Shown here piece by piece: positions 7,504 to 19,832 of a stretch of DNA of 61,912 bases. Under the pieces are notes generated by a model. The model was not told the DNA's origin, ran no database searches, and saw only the letters and a list, made by a program, of their open reading frames with translations. The stretch is from Bacteriovoracaceae bacterium UBA7317 (lineage in GTDB: Bacteria > Bdellovibrionota > Bacteriovoracia > Bacteriovoracales > Bacteriovoracaceae): the NCBI GenBank assembly GCA_002474345.1, contig DKQD01000045.1, positions 1 to 61,912 of the forward strand, in the 5' to 3' direction. A program made the position numbers and the translations under genes. How positions within the stretch are numbered: position 1 is the first letter of the stretch; each line of letters starts with the position of its first letter.

Positions 7504-10203
7504 CTATTTCTTTACAAAATTATTAACTTGGCGGTTCGCTTTTACCCACCTATGCGCAGCTTTTGAAAGAGATTCTACAAGGATTTGAGACAGCTTATGA
7601 TCCCCAAAAATTTCTTTCATCTTTTCATTAAATGAGTCCTTAAGATCCTTTTTGGCATAATACCCCAAAAGAGAGTCCTTTCCCTTAAGCTGACTTAAAA
7701 CCTTAGCGGCGGACAACCTTAAATCGTGAGTATAAAAATAATAAGGCAAATCAACTGAAAGGCTCTTCTTTACCTTTTTGTCACCCTCTTTAACATTAAC
7801 TGTGACTGTAGTGGACATTTTGTCATCTAACTCTTCGTACAGAATTCTCTTAATGGAATTTAAAACTAGCTCCTCAAAACTTTCAACGACAGGGTGAAAC
7901 TCAAAAATGCTTGTTTTAGAACGGAATCCCTTTCTTCCTAAGTAGGCTTCAAATGGAGAGAGTGCTCCCCTAAAGATAACCAATTTTTGCTTTTGAAGCT
8001 CTTTCTCTAAGTAATTATAAAAGCTGGAGACCTTCATTTTAATAAATTTAATATCTTCGTCACTCCATGAGTATGCTTTTCCTCCTGGGCCAACTCCACC
8101 AGACCTTAATTCCAAAACCTTTTCAAACCTTTTTATTTCTTTCTCTATGAAGTCCCGACCGAAATCAGGAAAAAGGAGAGAATTGGATTCTTTTCCAAGG
8201 GACTCCCATTGCCCGGCCAAAAAGTCGAGTTCGGCTTCTCTTACCTCTTCTTCTTCAAGCTCTCCAATGACAGGGTACTTCCTCCTAATTCTTAGAAAAC
8301 GCCCTTCCTCGGTCAAGGATCTAACAAAACTGTAATGGAGGGAGAATACACTTTTAGCTATATTTTCTGGAGAAAGAAGGGTCTTTCTAAGCCCTTTTGG
8401 CCTACTATTTACACCACCAACCGTAGACCTTACAAAAGAACTTATGAGTCTGTGAGGTAAAAAGTCTAACTCACTCTCCAAATTCCATGCGATGAAACCC
8501 GCAAATTCATTGCCAGCATCAAAAACGTCACAGTCATGAAAGCGGTCATTATCTAGATGAGAGTCTGTACAAAAAAGAGGGCCCCCCTCCAAAGGGACTT
8601 TTTTCCCGTCATAAAGATTTTGAATGGCTAATTCATCATAAGAAAATGCTTTTTGATTCTTTTTTAATATATGACCAGTGAGAGCGCCTTCAAAAAACAT
8701 CTGGTATTCCATCACCGAACTTGTTGGAGTTAGGTTTTTGGGCACATGGCCCGTTTTAAAATAAGAGGCCCTTAATGACTTCCTTTCTTTTAATGAATAA
8801 TTTTGGCCTAAACTTCCAGCAAAATTATGCCTTAAACCCAAAGTGTGTCCTACCTCATGGGCCACGAGTTCTCTTACATAGTCTTTTGAAACTTTCTTTA
8901 AGACCTCGTCTTTTTGAGGAGAAGCGAGAAGAAAGGCCAAGTCCCTTTTTAACTTTTGCTCAAGCCCGTAATGACACATAGGTTGTTTATGAAAGCCTTT
9001 GAGGGATACTCTCCTAGACCGTTTCTTTTTTAGTTCTTCTAAAACTTCTCTCGCCTCTTCAACACCTCCAAAGGCAAAGCTACTCGTTAGAAAAATTTGC
9101 GCGTGGAGGATCTGTCCTGTTCTTGGGTCCATTTGGGCATCAGCATACGCAAAGCCGGCCTGGTCCCAATTGGCCCATTGAATGACATTGTAGTCAGGAT
9201 GAGGGGCCGAAACGCCAGAAGGCGCCATGATAACTTTAATTTGCTCACGACCAAAGGCCTTGTTCCAATAGAGAACCCCCTCTTTTACCGCATCTCTATA
9301 CTCTTTAGGTGTATTTGAACTAATGGCAAATACAATGGGCTTTTTGGAGTGGAACTTTGAAGCATGGACGACTGTTGAACCATCGAGTTTATTAAAGGGC
9401 GCGACTTCAAAAAAGCCAACCTTATCAAAACCTTTTGACTCTTTTGGTTTAAAAGAAGGATCTGGTCTATAAGGAGAAAAATAATAGCGGACCTCCACGG
9501 ACTCTCTATTTCCTTCATTATCTAATTGAGCAACTTGCCTAATAAAAAGCTCTTCTTTTTTTCTATTTAAAGAAGCTTCTTCAATGTAGCCGTACTCTAA
9601 ATCAACGGCTTGAAACTCGGCTTGATAAAAACGACCTCCATCATCGCTGGCCCTCCAGTCATTGCCTACAAAAAGAGTTTGCATCCCAACATTAAAATCA
9701 AAAATAATTTTTCCATCGACTTCTTCTTGAATAGGAAACTCGGTTAGAATAATCTTTTGGGGTATATCAGTTGTAATTGTATGGCCCTTTGTAGATTCAA
9801 GGAGAAAAAGGGACTCTCCTCTTTTTTTGAAGGAAACAACCCTTGTCTTAAGTCCATTAAAGGTTGGTATGGGAATAAGGTAGACCATATTGACCTTGAG
9901 GAGGAACTCTTTATTAAGGGCATCCTCATTTATGGAAAGACTGTACTTGTCTTTAGAAATTGTGATGCCGCCTCTGGAGGTTGAATCAAGCCCGTCTTCC
10001 AAACCATCTTCAGGGGCTTCAGTAACCACTTCTTCTCTGTTCTCAAAAACTTCGAAGGATGCCTCAATCCTATTATGTGCCTTAACATCTTCCTTCGACT
10101 CAAAAGGGCTTTGATCAGAGCCACATCCACTAATTAAGCAAGCGGAAATAAGAGCGTAAAAAAGACGCAGAGCTTGGTAAGTTAAACATTTTCCTTGTTT
10201 CAC
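7504..10203 (-). CDS. large zinc metalloprotease lipoprotein (metzincin type)
   Basis: GTG 10203 was chosen because AAGGA lies 7 nt upstream; the frame also contains a TTG at 10221. The 899-residue product starts with a lipoprotein signal ending in LISGC. The catalytic core carries the extended metzincin zinc site HEVGHTLGLRH (H449, E450, H453, H459), with a candidate Met-turn, SVMEYQ, about 45 residues later. The arrangement resembles the DUF5117/DUF4953 zinc-dependent proteases. The long C-terminal half is rich in charged helices and has no motif I know. It should be a surface or periplasmic endopeptidase; substrates are unknown. A shorter paralogue lies at 16895-18766. Transcription stops near 7474-7451. 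Confidence 0.85.
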   Translation of the reverse strand: MKQGKCLTYQALRLFYALISACLISGCGSDQSPFESKEDVKAHNRIEASFEVFENREEVVTEAPEDGLEDGLDSTSRGGITISKDKYSLSINEDALNKEFLLKVNMVYLIPIPTFNGLKTRVVSFKKRGESLFLLESTKGHTITTDIPQKIILTEFPIQEEVDGKIIFDFNVGMQTLFVGNDWRASDDGGRFYQAEFQAVDLEYGYIEEASLNRKKEELFIRQVAQLDNEGNRESVEVRYYFSPYRPDPSFKPKESKGFDKVGFFEVAPFNKLDGSTVVHASKFHSKKPIVFAISSNTPKEYRDAVKEGVLYWNKAFGREQIKVIMAPSGVSAPHPDYNVIQWANWDQAGFAYADAQMDPRTGQILHAQIFLTSSFAFGGVEEAREVLEELKKKRSRRVSLKGFHKQPMCHYGLEQKLKRDLAFLLASPQKDEVLKKVSKDYVRELVAHEVGHTLGLRHNFAGSLGQNYSLKERKSLRASYFKTGHVPKNLTPTSSVMEYQMFFEGALTGHILKKNQKAFSYDELAIQNLYDGKKVPLEGGPLFCTDSHLDNDRFHDCDVFDAGNEFAGFIAWNLESELDFLPHRLISSFVRSTVGGVNSRPKGLRKTLLSPENIAKSVFSLHYSFVRSLTEEGRFLRIRRKYPVIGELEEEEVREAELDFLAGQWESLGKESNSLLFPDFGRDFIEKEIKRFEKVLELRSGGVGPGGKAYSWSDEDIKFIKMKVSSFYNYLEKELQKQKLVIFRGALSPFEAYLGRKGFRSKTSIFEFHPVVESFEELVLNSIKRILYEELDDKMSTTVTVNVKEGDKKVKKSLSVDLPYYFYTHDLRLSAAKVLSQLKGKDSLLGYYAKKDLKDSFNEKMKEIFGDHKLSQILVESLSKAAHRWVKANRQVNNFVKK

Positions 10204-10285
10204 GTTAAATTCCTTTTTCAAAATTTTGCATCAGTTCTTATAATTAGGTTTTTTAGCTTTGAAAATACGATGCAAGTCTATATTA

Positions 10286-10310
10286 GAAAAGGCCCTCAAT
10301 AGGGCCTTTT
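10286..10310 (-). terminator. intrinsic terminator downstream of the AGCS symporter gene
   Basis: GAAAAGGCCCT (10286-10296) pairs with AGGGCCTTTTC around a 4-nt loop. Read on the minus strand it ends with TTTTC and lies 60 nt past the symporter stop, so it separates that gene from the metalloprotease gene. Confidence 0.85.
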
Positions 10311-10368
10311 CTGCAACAAATTTTTAGTCAGCCTGCACCTTGCAAAGCAAAAGAAAGAGCAACTGTTA

Positions 10369-11772
10369 TTAAACCTTCCCTTCCTTTAAATCCAACTCGT
10401 ATTCCTTTAAAGACTCGTCCAACTTACCCCTTAAAAGAAAGTTACAGATGAGGTTCGGTATGGCCAAAAGGCCAAAGACTGCATCAGAAAAGTTGAGAAC
10501 TGGGGTGAGTTTACTAACAGCACCGATAAAGACAAAAACAACAAAGAGGATCCTAAAAACGAGTACGCCCGTTTTTCCATCTCCAAAAATATAAGTAACT
10601 CCTTTTTCACCATAGTAAGACCAGGAAATAATGGTTGAAAAGGCGAAAAAGATAACTGTGATCGTCACAATCCAACCACCGACATCACCTAAAACACTCG
10701 AGAAAGCTGTTGAAGTAAGAACTGAACCTGTATTGGTACCACCAGCATTCATCCACTCACCTGTTATAAGGAGAACAAGCGCCGTAACGGTACAAACAAC
10801 AATTGTGTCAATATAAGGACCAAGTAAGCCTACAATCCCTTCTTGAATAGGCGATGATTTTGCCGCAGCATGGGCCATGGCCGCTGTCCCCATCCCCGCT
10901 TCGTTAGAAAAAACTGCCCTACGAATCCCTTGGGCAATAACTTGTTGAATGGTGACGCCTGTAAACCCTCCAACTGCTGCCGTTCCCGTAAAGGCATCAA
11001 CAAAAATTTGCTTAATTAGAGCGGGGACCGCGCCTAAATTCATTAAGACAATAATAACGGCAGCTCCAAAATATAGAACGACCATAGTCGGAACAAGCTT
11101 TCCGGCAACACTTCCAATTCTTTTAATTCCTCCTAAAATAACCGCCGCTGTCAAAGCAGCAAAAACAATCCCTGTTACCCATGGAGGAATCCCGCCATTT
11201 GAGCTTAAAAGGGAAGCTACGGATTGGGATTGGAACATATTCCCTGCCCCAAAAGAGGAGAGGATTGTGGCAACGGCGTAAAAGAAAGCTAGGGGAAGAA
11301 AAGCTTTTCCAAGACCCTGCTTGATGGTGTACATTGGCCCACCATTTACAACAGTTTCTCCATCTTCAACCTTTACCTCTCTATAAATAAGAGAAAGGGA
11401 AATAGATGAAAACTTGGTGGCTGCTCCAACCAAAGCGGCAAGCCACATCCAAAAAACGGCACCTGGTCCACCAGCAGCAATCGCCACGGCAACACCAGCA
11501 ATATTTCCAAGACCAATCGTCGCTGAAAGCGCTGCACAGAGGGCCTGGAAGTGGCTAATTTCACCTTTGTCTTCAGGCTTATCATACTTACCAGCTGTTA
11601 CGTCAATGGCATGTTTAAAATGCCTAAATTGAGGAAAGCGGTAAATAAGTGTAAAGAAGAGACCTGCTAAAAGAAGAAAGACCACAAGAAGGGGGATCCC
11701 TCCCAAAAAGCTAGCCCCATAGCCCCAAACAAAACTTACGAACCCTTCTGAAAAACTTGCAAAACTGTCCAT
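10369..11772 (-). CDS. AGCS-family sodium:alanine/glycine symporter
   Basis: A 467-residue protein with about ten hydrophobic helices. Family signatures are clear: FRHFKHAIDVTAGKY, then ALSATIGLGNIAGVAVAIAAG near residues 85-105, then GGPMYTIKQGLG and RRAVFSNEAGMGTAA. It should import alanine or glycine with sodium across the inner membrane. The start has AAGGG 6 nt upstream. It is monocistronic: a terminator follows, and the next gene upstream is divergent. No riboswitch was recognised in the 180-nt leader. Confidence 0.92.
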   Translation of the reverse strand: MDSFASFSEGFVSFVWGYGASFLGGIPLLVVFLLLAGLFFTLIYRFPQFRHFKHAIDVTAGKYDKPEDKGEISHFQALCAALSATIGLGNIAGVAVAIAAGGPGAVFWMWLAALVGAATKFSSISLSLIYREVKVEDGETVVNGGPMYTIKQGLGKAFLPLAFFYAVATILSSFGAGNMFQSQSVASLLSSNGGIPPWVTGIVFAALTAAVILGGIKRIGSVAGKLVPTMVVLYFGAAVIIVLMNLGAVPALIKQIFVDAFTGTAAVGGFTGVTIQQVIAQGIRRAVFSNEAGMGTAAMAHAAAKSSPIQEGIVGLLGPYIDTIVVCTVTALVLLITGEWMNAGGTNTGSVLTSTAFSSVLGDVGGWIVTITVIFFAFSTIISWSYYGEKGVTYIFGDGKTGVLVFRILFVVFVFIGAVSKLTPVLNFSDAVFGLLAIPNLICNFLLRGKLDESLKEYELDLKEGKV

Positions 11773-11968
11773 AGCGAACCCTTGTAGTTAAAATTTATTT
11801 ATTGTGCGTATTGTTCGAAAAAAAATGGAAGTTGTCAAAAAACAAAACCTGTTGATTTCTTAGGCCTTTTTTCTTGATGCCGAAAAAAAAAAAGAAAGCG
11901 TTGCTATGTGCTAAAATACACGGATTAATCAGCTTCATGGTTTTAAATAAAATATGGGGAACCTTGAG

Positions 11969-12850
11969 ATGAAACTAACAAGCCTCTTACTGCTTTTTCT
12001 TCTTCCCTTTTTCACTTACTGCAAAAAACAAAAGCCGCCCTCACAACCGGCGACAAACCCTGGAAGCTCTCAAGGACCTAAACCGCTCTGCCCTTCGAGT
12101 AGTTTTTGTGTCCTTTCAAAAATGCCACTTTTGAATCAAGGTGCGAGCTCCCTTCCCCCCATTATTGCAGAAAAAACGGGAGATTCAAGTATCACAAGAG
12201 ACAAGGGGTGGTGTGCTCCTGTCTCCTCCACTATTGGAATTGCAGGCCTTGTAAGGGACACTCCCTCAAGTGTAAAATTCAATAATGGCTTTGATCAATT
12301 TAGAAGTTTTGGAACTTACTATACCAGCACCTCAAGGACTAAAAAGTATGGCCCAAGCATTTATAAAGTTGGCCAAGAAATGCAAACCAATTGGAAAAAG
12401 GGAGGCACTATAAGTTATAAAAAAGTTGATGCCTTTGAAAAGTTTACCAAAGACATTAAGGCCCCAAAAAGCTTTAAAGTTGGGCATAAAGATCAAAGTC
12501 TCAGCCGCTGGAGTACAGTAACAAACCAAGACATCATCGATATTTTTAAGACACGTAAACCAGCTTTTGCCGTTAGTTGGGGAGTCTACAAAAGAGAAGG
12601 AGATAGTATTTACCGGAGAAGCGGAGGACATGCTCTCATTATTAATGGCTACGAAGACGGTTATTTAAAGGTCTACGACCCATGGGGAAAAATTTATAAC
12701 GTCAATATTGTGGAAGCTGAAGGGAGTGGAATTTTCGGCAGGGCCGAGGTTAGACATGTAAGCGGAAGCAGAGGCTTTGTACAAGCTTATACAGGATCTA
12801 ATAAGAAAATTATCTTCGATGGTTATAACTATATGTACACCCATAAATAA
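11969..12850 (+). CDS. C39-like cysteine protease lipoprotein
   Basis: ATG 11969 gives a lipoprotein signal ending in FTYC; the frame also has ATG 11954, giving five extra residues. A Pro-rich linker follows the lipidated Cys. The body resembles a papain-fold C39-type peptidase: the nucleophile is probably the Cys in GWCAPVSST, and the catalytic His lies in GGHALIINGY, followed by YLKVYDPWGK, which resembles the Asp position of C39 enzymes. The product is 293 residues. It is probably a membrane-anchored periplasmic or surface protease or amidase. Substrate unknown. It lies divergent to the symporter gene and upstream of icd with a 159-nt gap. Confidence 0.72.
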   Translation: MKLTSLLLLFLLPFFTYCKKQKPPSQPATNPGSSQGPKPLCPSSSFCVLSKMPLLNQGASSLPPIIAEKTGDSSITRDKGWCAPVSSTIGIAGLVRDTPSSVKFNNGFDQFRSFGTYYTSTSRTKKYGPSIYKVGQEMQTNWKKGGTISYKKVDAFEKFTKDIKAPKSFKVGHKDQSLSRWSTVTNQDIIDIFKTRKPAFAVSWGVYKREGDSIYRRSGGHALIINGYEDGYLKVYDPWGKIYNVNIVEAEGSGIFGRAEVRHVSGSRGFVQAYTGSNKKIIFDGYNYMYTHK

Positions 12851-12877
12851 TTAAAATAGGCTGGGCCTGCAATTTAA

Positions 12878-15241
<2,364 letters not shown>

Positions 15242-15257
15242 AATAAGATATTCTTTT

Positions 15258-15890
15258 TTACCTCTTGTCTTGTTTCTTTTTGGAATAAGGCGAGAGGTAA
15301 GTTCCAAAAACTAAATCCCAAAGAGGGTTACTAACCCCATAACGAAGACCTTTTTCCCCATGGTGGTGCTTCAAATGGTAAGTCCTTAAAAATTTTCCAA
15401 TAGGCCCTTTCATTGGCCAGTGGTGAGTTGCATAGTGAATATAATCATAACAAAGGTAGCCCATAAGAAAGTAGGCCGTAAAAGAAAAAAGAAAACGATC
15501 AGGTACCACTGCCTTAAAAAAGCTAAAAATAGGAATCATAAGTAAAACGGCCGGTAATATAGGGAAAACAAGCCTTGTGGGGTCTTGAGGATCATCATGG
15601 TGAATGCCATGAAAAAGGTAAATAAAACGCTTCCCCATTGGCCCTTTGGCCTCATAATGAAACAAAAATCTATGCATTGTGTATTCAGTAAGGCTCCAAA
15701 CAAGTAAAGCTACAACCGCCACATTGAAGTTTTCCTGCAAGGAGAGAGCATTATTCATTTGCGATTTTGATAAAAGAAAGACGCAGACTGGAGTCCAAAA
15801 AATTAAAGGGGTAATCGGGTTAATGTGACTAAAAGACTCCCAAAAATCTGACTTAAACAGTCTGATTGATTTGTACTCTGTTTTTGCCAT
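15258..15890 (-). CDS. fatty-acid hydroxylase superfamily membrane protein (FA2H/ScS7-like)
   Basis: Start ATG 15890 has GGGGAAG about 8 nt upstream; an in-frame codon at 15950 is less likely. The 210-residue membrane protein carries the di-iron histidine boxes of the family in order: HRFLFH, HGIHHDDP, HYATHH and HLKHHH. Four hydrophobic segments surround them. Family members use O2 and a di-iron centre to hydroxylate fatty acyl chains or sterols. Lipid 2-hydroxylation is my best guess, since the spacing fits the ScS7/FA2H branch (HDDP motif). An AlkB-type di-iron enzyme is also present in the window at 50763. Confidence 0.85.
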   Translation of the reverse strand: MAKTEYKSIRLFKSDFWESFSHINPITPLIFWTPVCVFLLSKSQMNNALSLQENFNVAVVALLVWSLTEYTMHRFLFHYEAKGPMGKRFIYLFHGIHHDDPQDPTRLVFPILPAVLLMIPIFSFFKAVVPDRFLFSFTAYFLMGYLCYDYIHYATHHWPMKGPIGKFLRTYHLKHHHGEKGLRYGVSNPLWDLVFGTYLSPYSKKKQDKR

Positions 15891-16043
15891 TCTTTTTCTT
15901 CCCCAAATTAAGATTTCACACTTCATCGGTAGCTTTCTAAAGTCTAACACTAATTTTTTAATTTAAAAAAAGACAAAATTGGTAACAATCCTTAAAATGC
16001 CAAAAACTAATTACATAAATAAATCTAAATAAAAGGACAAAAG

Positions 16044-16844
16044 ATGACAAATAAGGCCGGTCTTAATCATGAGGACCTTTTTGGCCCGTCAAAAATGGAA
16101 ACTTGGGAAGGTGAAGTTGCCCTTATTACTGGTGCCACAAGCGGCATTGGGAACGAAGTGGCCAAGCTTTTTGCGAGAGCCGGAATAAAAGTTTTTGCTA
16201 CTGGAAGAAGTGAATCAAAACTTGAAGACCTTAAAAATGATATCCTCTCTTTTGAAGGTCAAATAGAAATCCAGCCCCAAGACTTACGAAAAGAAGAAAA
16301 TATCTTTTCCCTATTCAGCTCTGTGAGAAAAAAGTGGGGCGGCGTCAGGGTTCTTATTAATAATGCAGGCCTTGGGTATAAGGTTGGTCTTCTTGAAGAG
16401 AATGCTTCCAAATGGAGGGAGATGCTTGAGACCAATGTCCTTGCCCCTACCCTTTGTGCCCAGCAGGCCATAGAAGATATGAGAAAAATGGGAGATAGAG
16501 GCCACGTTGTTAACATTTGCTCAATGGCAGGCCACAGAGTTCCTCCCCAAAGCGGTATGTACTCTGCCACAAAGTATGCCATTAACTCTTTAACAGAAGG
16601 ACTAAGACAAGAGCTAAGGACACTAAAGAGTCATATTAGGGTCAGTCAAATAAGCCCAGGCTTTGTCGATACCCCTTTTCTTCCCCAATATTTTGGAGAC
16701 CATAAAGAAAGTGAGAAACTCCTTAGTCAAATTAACCCTCTCACTGCTCTTGATATTGCTAGAACTGTTTATACAGTTATTACCCAACCTCAATCTATGC
16801 AAATTCACGATGTGCTCGTAAGACCAACAGAACAACCAAACTAA
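16044..16844 (+). CDS. short-chain dehydrogenase/reductase
   Basis: A 266-residue classical SDR. The nucleotide site reads TGATSGIGNEVAKLF near residue 30, NNAGLG follows near residue 105, and the catalytic Ser, Tyr and Lys lie in NICSMAGH and the YSATKYA motif. GR after beta-2 (FATGRSESK) suggests NADP preference. An AAAGGAC ribosome site lies just upstream of the ATG. Substrate cannot be assigned. It is convergent with the metalloprotease gene at 16895. Confidence 0.92.
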   Translation: MTNKAGLNHEDLFGPSKMETWEGEVALITGATSGIGNEVAKLFARAGIKVFATGRSESKLEDLKNDILSFEGQIEIQPQDLRKEENIFSLFSSVRKKWGGVRVLINNAGLGYKVGLLEENASKWREMLETNVLAPTLCAQQAIEDMRKMGDRGHVVNICSMAGHRVPPQSGMYSATKYAINSLTEGLRQELRTLKSHIRVSQISPGFVDTPFLPQYFGDHKESEKLLSQINPLTALDIARTVYTVITQPQSMQIHDVLVRPTEQPN

Positions 16845-16868
16845 AAAAAGCCCCCTATAAAAGGGGGC
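16843..16868 (-). terminator. intrinsic terminator for the 16895 metalloprotease gene
   Basis: GCCCCCT (16850-16856) pairs with AGGGGGC (16862-16868) around 5 nt. The A7 tract at 16843-16849 becomes a T7 tract on the minus strand, so it terminates leftward transcription. Confidence 0.85.
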
Positions 16869-16894
16869 CTCAAGCTTATGAGTTTTTAATTTCT

Positions 16895-18766
16895 TTATTC
16901 AAAGAAACACCCAAGTAGATTTTCTTCAAGCAAATGATCGATTGTATCGTTAAACAAACTTCCATATCCACTTCCTGGGTAACCTTTTAAGCCTAATATT
17001 CTTTTAACAAGACCACTTTTTAAAGCCCTGATATTATTTTCCACAATAGAAGTTTCAAAGTGCTCTAGGTTCCTTGCAGGAGTAACCTTACATATTTTAT
17101 TAAGTGCACCTTTAAACTTTCTCGACTCTACGAACTTTCTCATTTCCCAGCTCTCAATTTGATGCCTAAGTCTTGAAATCTTAAGTCCATTCATTAAAAC
17201 TGAGTTAATAGGACCTAAAGTTCCGCCATCTTGGGTTTTTATTGGGGTCTCCGAAACAGCTTTTAAACCATCCTCAAGGGCCTTGAAAGTATGAGCTATA
17301 GGGTTTCCAACATCTCCCTGATTACAATTATACTGTTCCATTAAATGATCATCCGTACAAAATGGAAACTCAGTATTCTCTCTCTCTCCATAATAAGCAT
17401 ACCTAATAGCACCTATATCATAGCCACCGATACCATGAAAGATGGCCCTCTCTTTTCTCGGAAGGTAGTCCATCACAGAGTTTGTTAATCCATGCCTGGC
17501 ATTTACTGTTCCTTTAAAGTTATGACGAAGACCCAAAACATGACCTACTTCATGAGATATCGTTTCTCTATAGTAACCTTTCATATATTCATCAAAGGAA
17601 CCAAGGCCTGTAAATTGTGGAATAACTGGTATTTCTCCATGCTCACTAAAAATATCCAAAGTACCAAACTTTGCCTTCAAGTGGTTAGCAGCTCGAAGCG
17701 AGTAGCCATGCCTCTTTCTGTAATCATTTCTTAGAAAATCTCCATTGATAAGAAGACTTCCGCTTACAATCGAACCTGTTTCAGGGTCAGCGAAAACAGG
17801 AACTGCAACACCGGCCCAACCAACATGCTTATCAGTATTTTTTACCCATTTAACAACATTGTATCTGGGGTCCCCAATATCCATATGAGGACCTGCCAAC
17901 TCTACCTTTATTGGGGATCCATCAAAGGCTTTATTCCATGCAAGGATTGCTTCTTTTGCTGGGGCCACCATATCGTTAGGAAAATCTTTCAAGTGAAATA
18001 TTATAGAATTATTTTCAAGTGAAAAAGTTCTTATAGGTGTTCCTTCGCTCTCCCTCATAAGATCTGGTCCGAAGTAACCATATTTGTCTCTAAGGCTTTC
18101 CGCAACAGTACGAGAAGTGTTAACTCTCCCTACTGTATCCCTTTTTACAAGAAACAATCTTAAATCAACACTACCTTCTTTTCTTAAAGACTTTTCTCCT
18201 GCCTGCATAACACCAACCATTGGATAACGAAGATCAATTAAAACCATATCTTCTTTTATCGTTGTCCCTAAAACCCGAGACCTCCCATATGACTCATAAG
18301 TCGAAACGCCTGTTTGCATTTTAGTGCTAACTTTTAAAGCTTCTTTTATGTGCCTATTATCAAGGGCCGAAGCAAAGTCGACAAGTTCTATGCCATTTTG
18401 CTCTTCCATATCTAAGCTCATGACAACTTTTCTTTCCAATATATCGTATATGTAAAGTCGTCCCTGATAAGGTATCATTTTTACAACTTTTGCTTTTGAG
18501 TGAGCGGTTAAAACCTTCCCAAAAAAGTCATTTGTATTTGTAATAGTTAAACCAAAAATCCATTCATCCTGGAGGTCTCTTGTTTCAAGTCCTCCCCTAT
18601 GACTCATAGACTCTAGTAAGATCCCATCAAGAGCTTCCTCAAGCTTTTCTCCAACCAAAATATTTCCTCTTACTTGGGACATCTTGTCCGGGGACCTTTG
18701 ATTACAGCCCACCAAAAGAGACAAGAGGATCGCCATCATCACAGACATCTTTTTTATCGTTCTCAT
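16895..18766 (-). CDS. zinc metalloprotease lipoprotein (metzincin type), shorter paralogue
   Basis: Two ATGs sit in tandem at 18769 and 18766; I prefer the second because AAGGAG is then 6 nt away. The 623-residue product has a lipoprotein signal ending in LLVGC. The zinc site reads SHEVGHVLGLRHNF (H405, E406, H409, H415), followed by NSVMDYLPR, which fits a Met-turn. The stretches around PRYNVVKWV, GWAGVAVPVFADPETG and FCTDDHLMEQYNCNQGD have matching segments in the 7504-10203 product, so the two are paralogues. It should be an exported endopeptidase. Confidence 0.85.
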   Translation of the reverse strand: MRTIKKMSVMMAILLSLLVGCNQRSPDKMSQVRGNILVGEKLEEALDGILLESMSHRGGLETRDLQDEWIFGLTITNTNDFFGKVLTAHSKAKVVKMIPYQGRLYIYDILERKVVMSLDMEEQNGIELVDFASALDNRHIKEALKVSTKMQTGVSTYESYGRSRVLGTTIKEDMVLIDLRYPMVGVMQAGEKSLRKEGSVDLRLFLVKRDTVGRVNTSRTVAESLRDKYGYFGPDLMRESEGTPIRTFSLENNSIIFHLKDFPNDMVAPAKEAILAWNKAFDGSPIKVELAGPHMDIGDPRYNVVKWVKNTDKHVGWAGVAVPVFADPETGSIVSGSLLINGDFLRNDYRKRHGYSLRAANHLKAKFGTLDIFSEHGEIPVIPQFTGLGSFDEYMKGYYRETISHEVGHVLGLRHNFKGTVNARHGLTNSVMDYLPRKERAIFHGIGGYDIGAIRYAYYGERENTEFPFCTDDHLMEQYNCNQGDVGNPIAHTFKALEDGLKAVSETPIKTQDGGTLGPINSVLMNGLKISRLRHQIESWEMRKFVESRKFKGALNKICKVTPARNLEHFETSIVENNIRALKSGLVKRILGLKGYPGSGYGSLFNDTIDHLLEENLLGCFFE

Positions 18767-18959
18767 CATCCTCTCCTTGCTTAATCAGAAACTTAATTTT
18801 CTGATTCCTTGGGTTTATTAGAAAAGAGTGACAATTCCAAAAACGATCCAGGAAAAAACCATGTTATTTCAGGGGTTTAAGCTTTTATTAAGGTTTATAG
18901 TAAGAAAAAGTAAATTTTAGCGGCCCATCAATTCTAATCAGGGTCATTTTGATTCCGTC

Positions 18960-18987
18960 AAAAAAGGTGTATATTCCACCTTTTTTT
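18960..18987 (+). promoter_or_regulatory. terminator-like hairpin in the leader of the AIM24 gene
   Basis: AAAAAAGGTG (18960-18969) pairs with CACCTTTTTT (18977-18986) around a 7-nt loop, with one further T. It lies only a few bases upstream of the AGGAGG ribosome site of the gene at 19004. It could end an upstream transcript or act as an attenuator; see findings. Confidence 0.6.
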
Positions 18988-19003
18988 AAAAGAGGAGGTC
19001 AAA

Positions 19004-19789
19004 ATGTATTGTCACGAAGTCGATTATGAAATCATTGGGAGCGATCTTCAAATGGTAGAAGTTGAATTAGACCCAAATGAAACAGTCGTAGCTGAAGCCG
19101 GTTCAATGAATTACTTTGAAGAGGGAATTACCTTTGAAGCAAAAATGGGAGATGGCTCAGAACCTGAAAAAGGTTTTTTTGGTAAAATTCTCGGAGCAGG
19201 TAAACGCTTTTTAACAGGAGAGTCTGTTTTCATGACTCACTTTACAAATAACGGCCCTGGAAAAAAGCGCGTTTCTTTTGCTGCACCTTTCCCTGGAAAG
19301 ATTATTCCAGTCAACATGAACGAAGTCGGGGGCAAAATCCTTTGCCAAAAAGACTCTTTCCTAGCAGCAGCGCTTGGAACAAAAGTCTCAATGGCCTTCA
19401 ATCAAAAAATAGGAACAGGACTTTTTGGAGGAGAAGGCTTTATCCTACAGAAGTTAGAGGGTGACGGAATGGCGTTTATCCATGCAGGTGGAACCATTAT
19501 CCGAAAGGAATTAAAAAATAGTAAAATTATGGTTGATACCGGATGCATTGTCGGGTTTACCGCAGGGGTTGATTATAATATCCAAAGAAGCGGCGGACTA
19601 AAGTCTATGGTATTTGGGGGAGAAGGACTTTTCTTAGCAACACTATCTGGTACTGGCTCTGTCTGGCTTCAAAGCCTACCGTTCTCACGACTCGCTGATA
19701 GGATACTTGCAAATGCGCCAAGTGCTGGCGGAAAAACTCAAGGCGAGGGATCCCTTATGGGAGGAGTTTCTAATATATTTGAAGATTAA
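19004..19789 (+). CDS. AIM24 / TIGR00266 family protein
   Basis: A 261-residue soluble beta-rich protein. The opening [32 protein letters not shown] and the Gly-rich segments [11 protein letters not shown] and MVFGGEGLF are typical of the TIGR00266/AIM24 family, whose molecular role in bacteria is not established. Translation start is secure: AGGAGG lies 7 nt before the ATG. The leader carries a terminator-like hairpin and a strong terminator follows the stop, so it is a single-gene unit. Confidence 0.9.
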   Translation: MYCHEVDYEIIGSDLQMVEVELDPNETVVAEAGSMNYFEEGITFEAKMGDGSEPEKGFFGKILGAGKRFLTGESVFMTHFTNNGPGKKRVSFAAPFPGKIIPVNMNEVGGKILCQKDSFLAAALGTKVSMAFNQKIGTGLFGGEGFILQKLEGDGMAFIHAGGTIIRKELKNSKIMVDTGCIVGFTAGVDYNIQRSGGLKSMVFGGEGLFLATLSGTGSVWLQSLPFSRLADRILANAPSAGGKTQGEGSLMGGVSNIFED

Positions 19790-19832
19790 AGTTAAAACAT
19801 TGTTTTGTTTAAACTTCACTCTCTTTGAAAAT

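Noticed and set aside
7298..7588. 96-codon frame overlapping the small lipoprotein gene
   Set aside because: It runs in another frame through a lipoprotein gene with a clear signal peptide and crosses the terminator and the end of the metalloprotease gene.
10204..10368. amino-acid riboswitch for the AGCS symporter
   Set aside because: This stretch lies downstream of the symporter gene, and its leader at 11773-11953 shows no recognisable glycine-riboswitch core.
10949..11281. 110-codon open frame on the plus strand
   Set aside because: It lies wholly inside the AGCS symporter gene on the other strand and reads as Ala/Thr/Val-rich shadow sequence.
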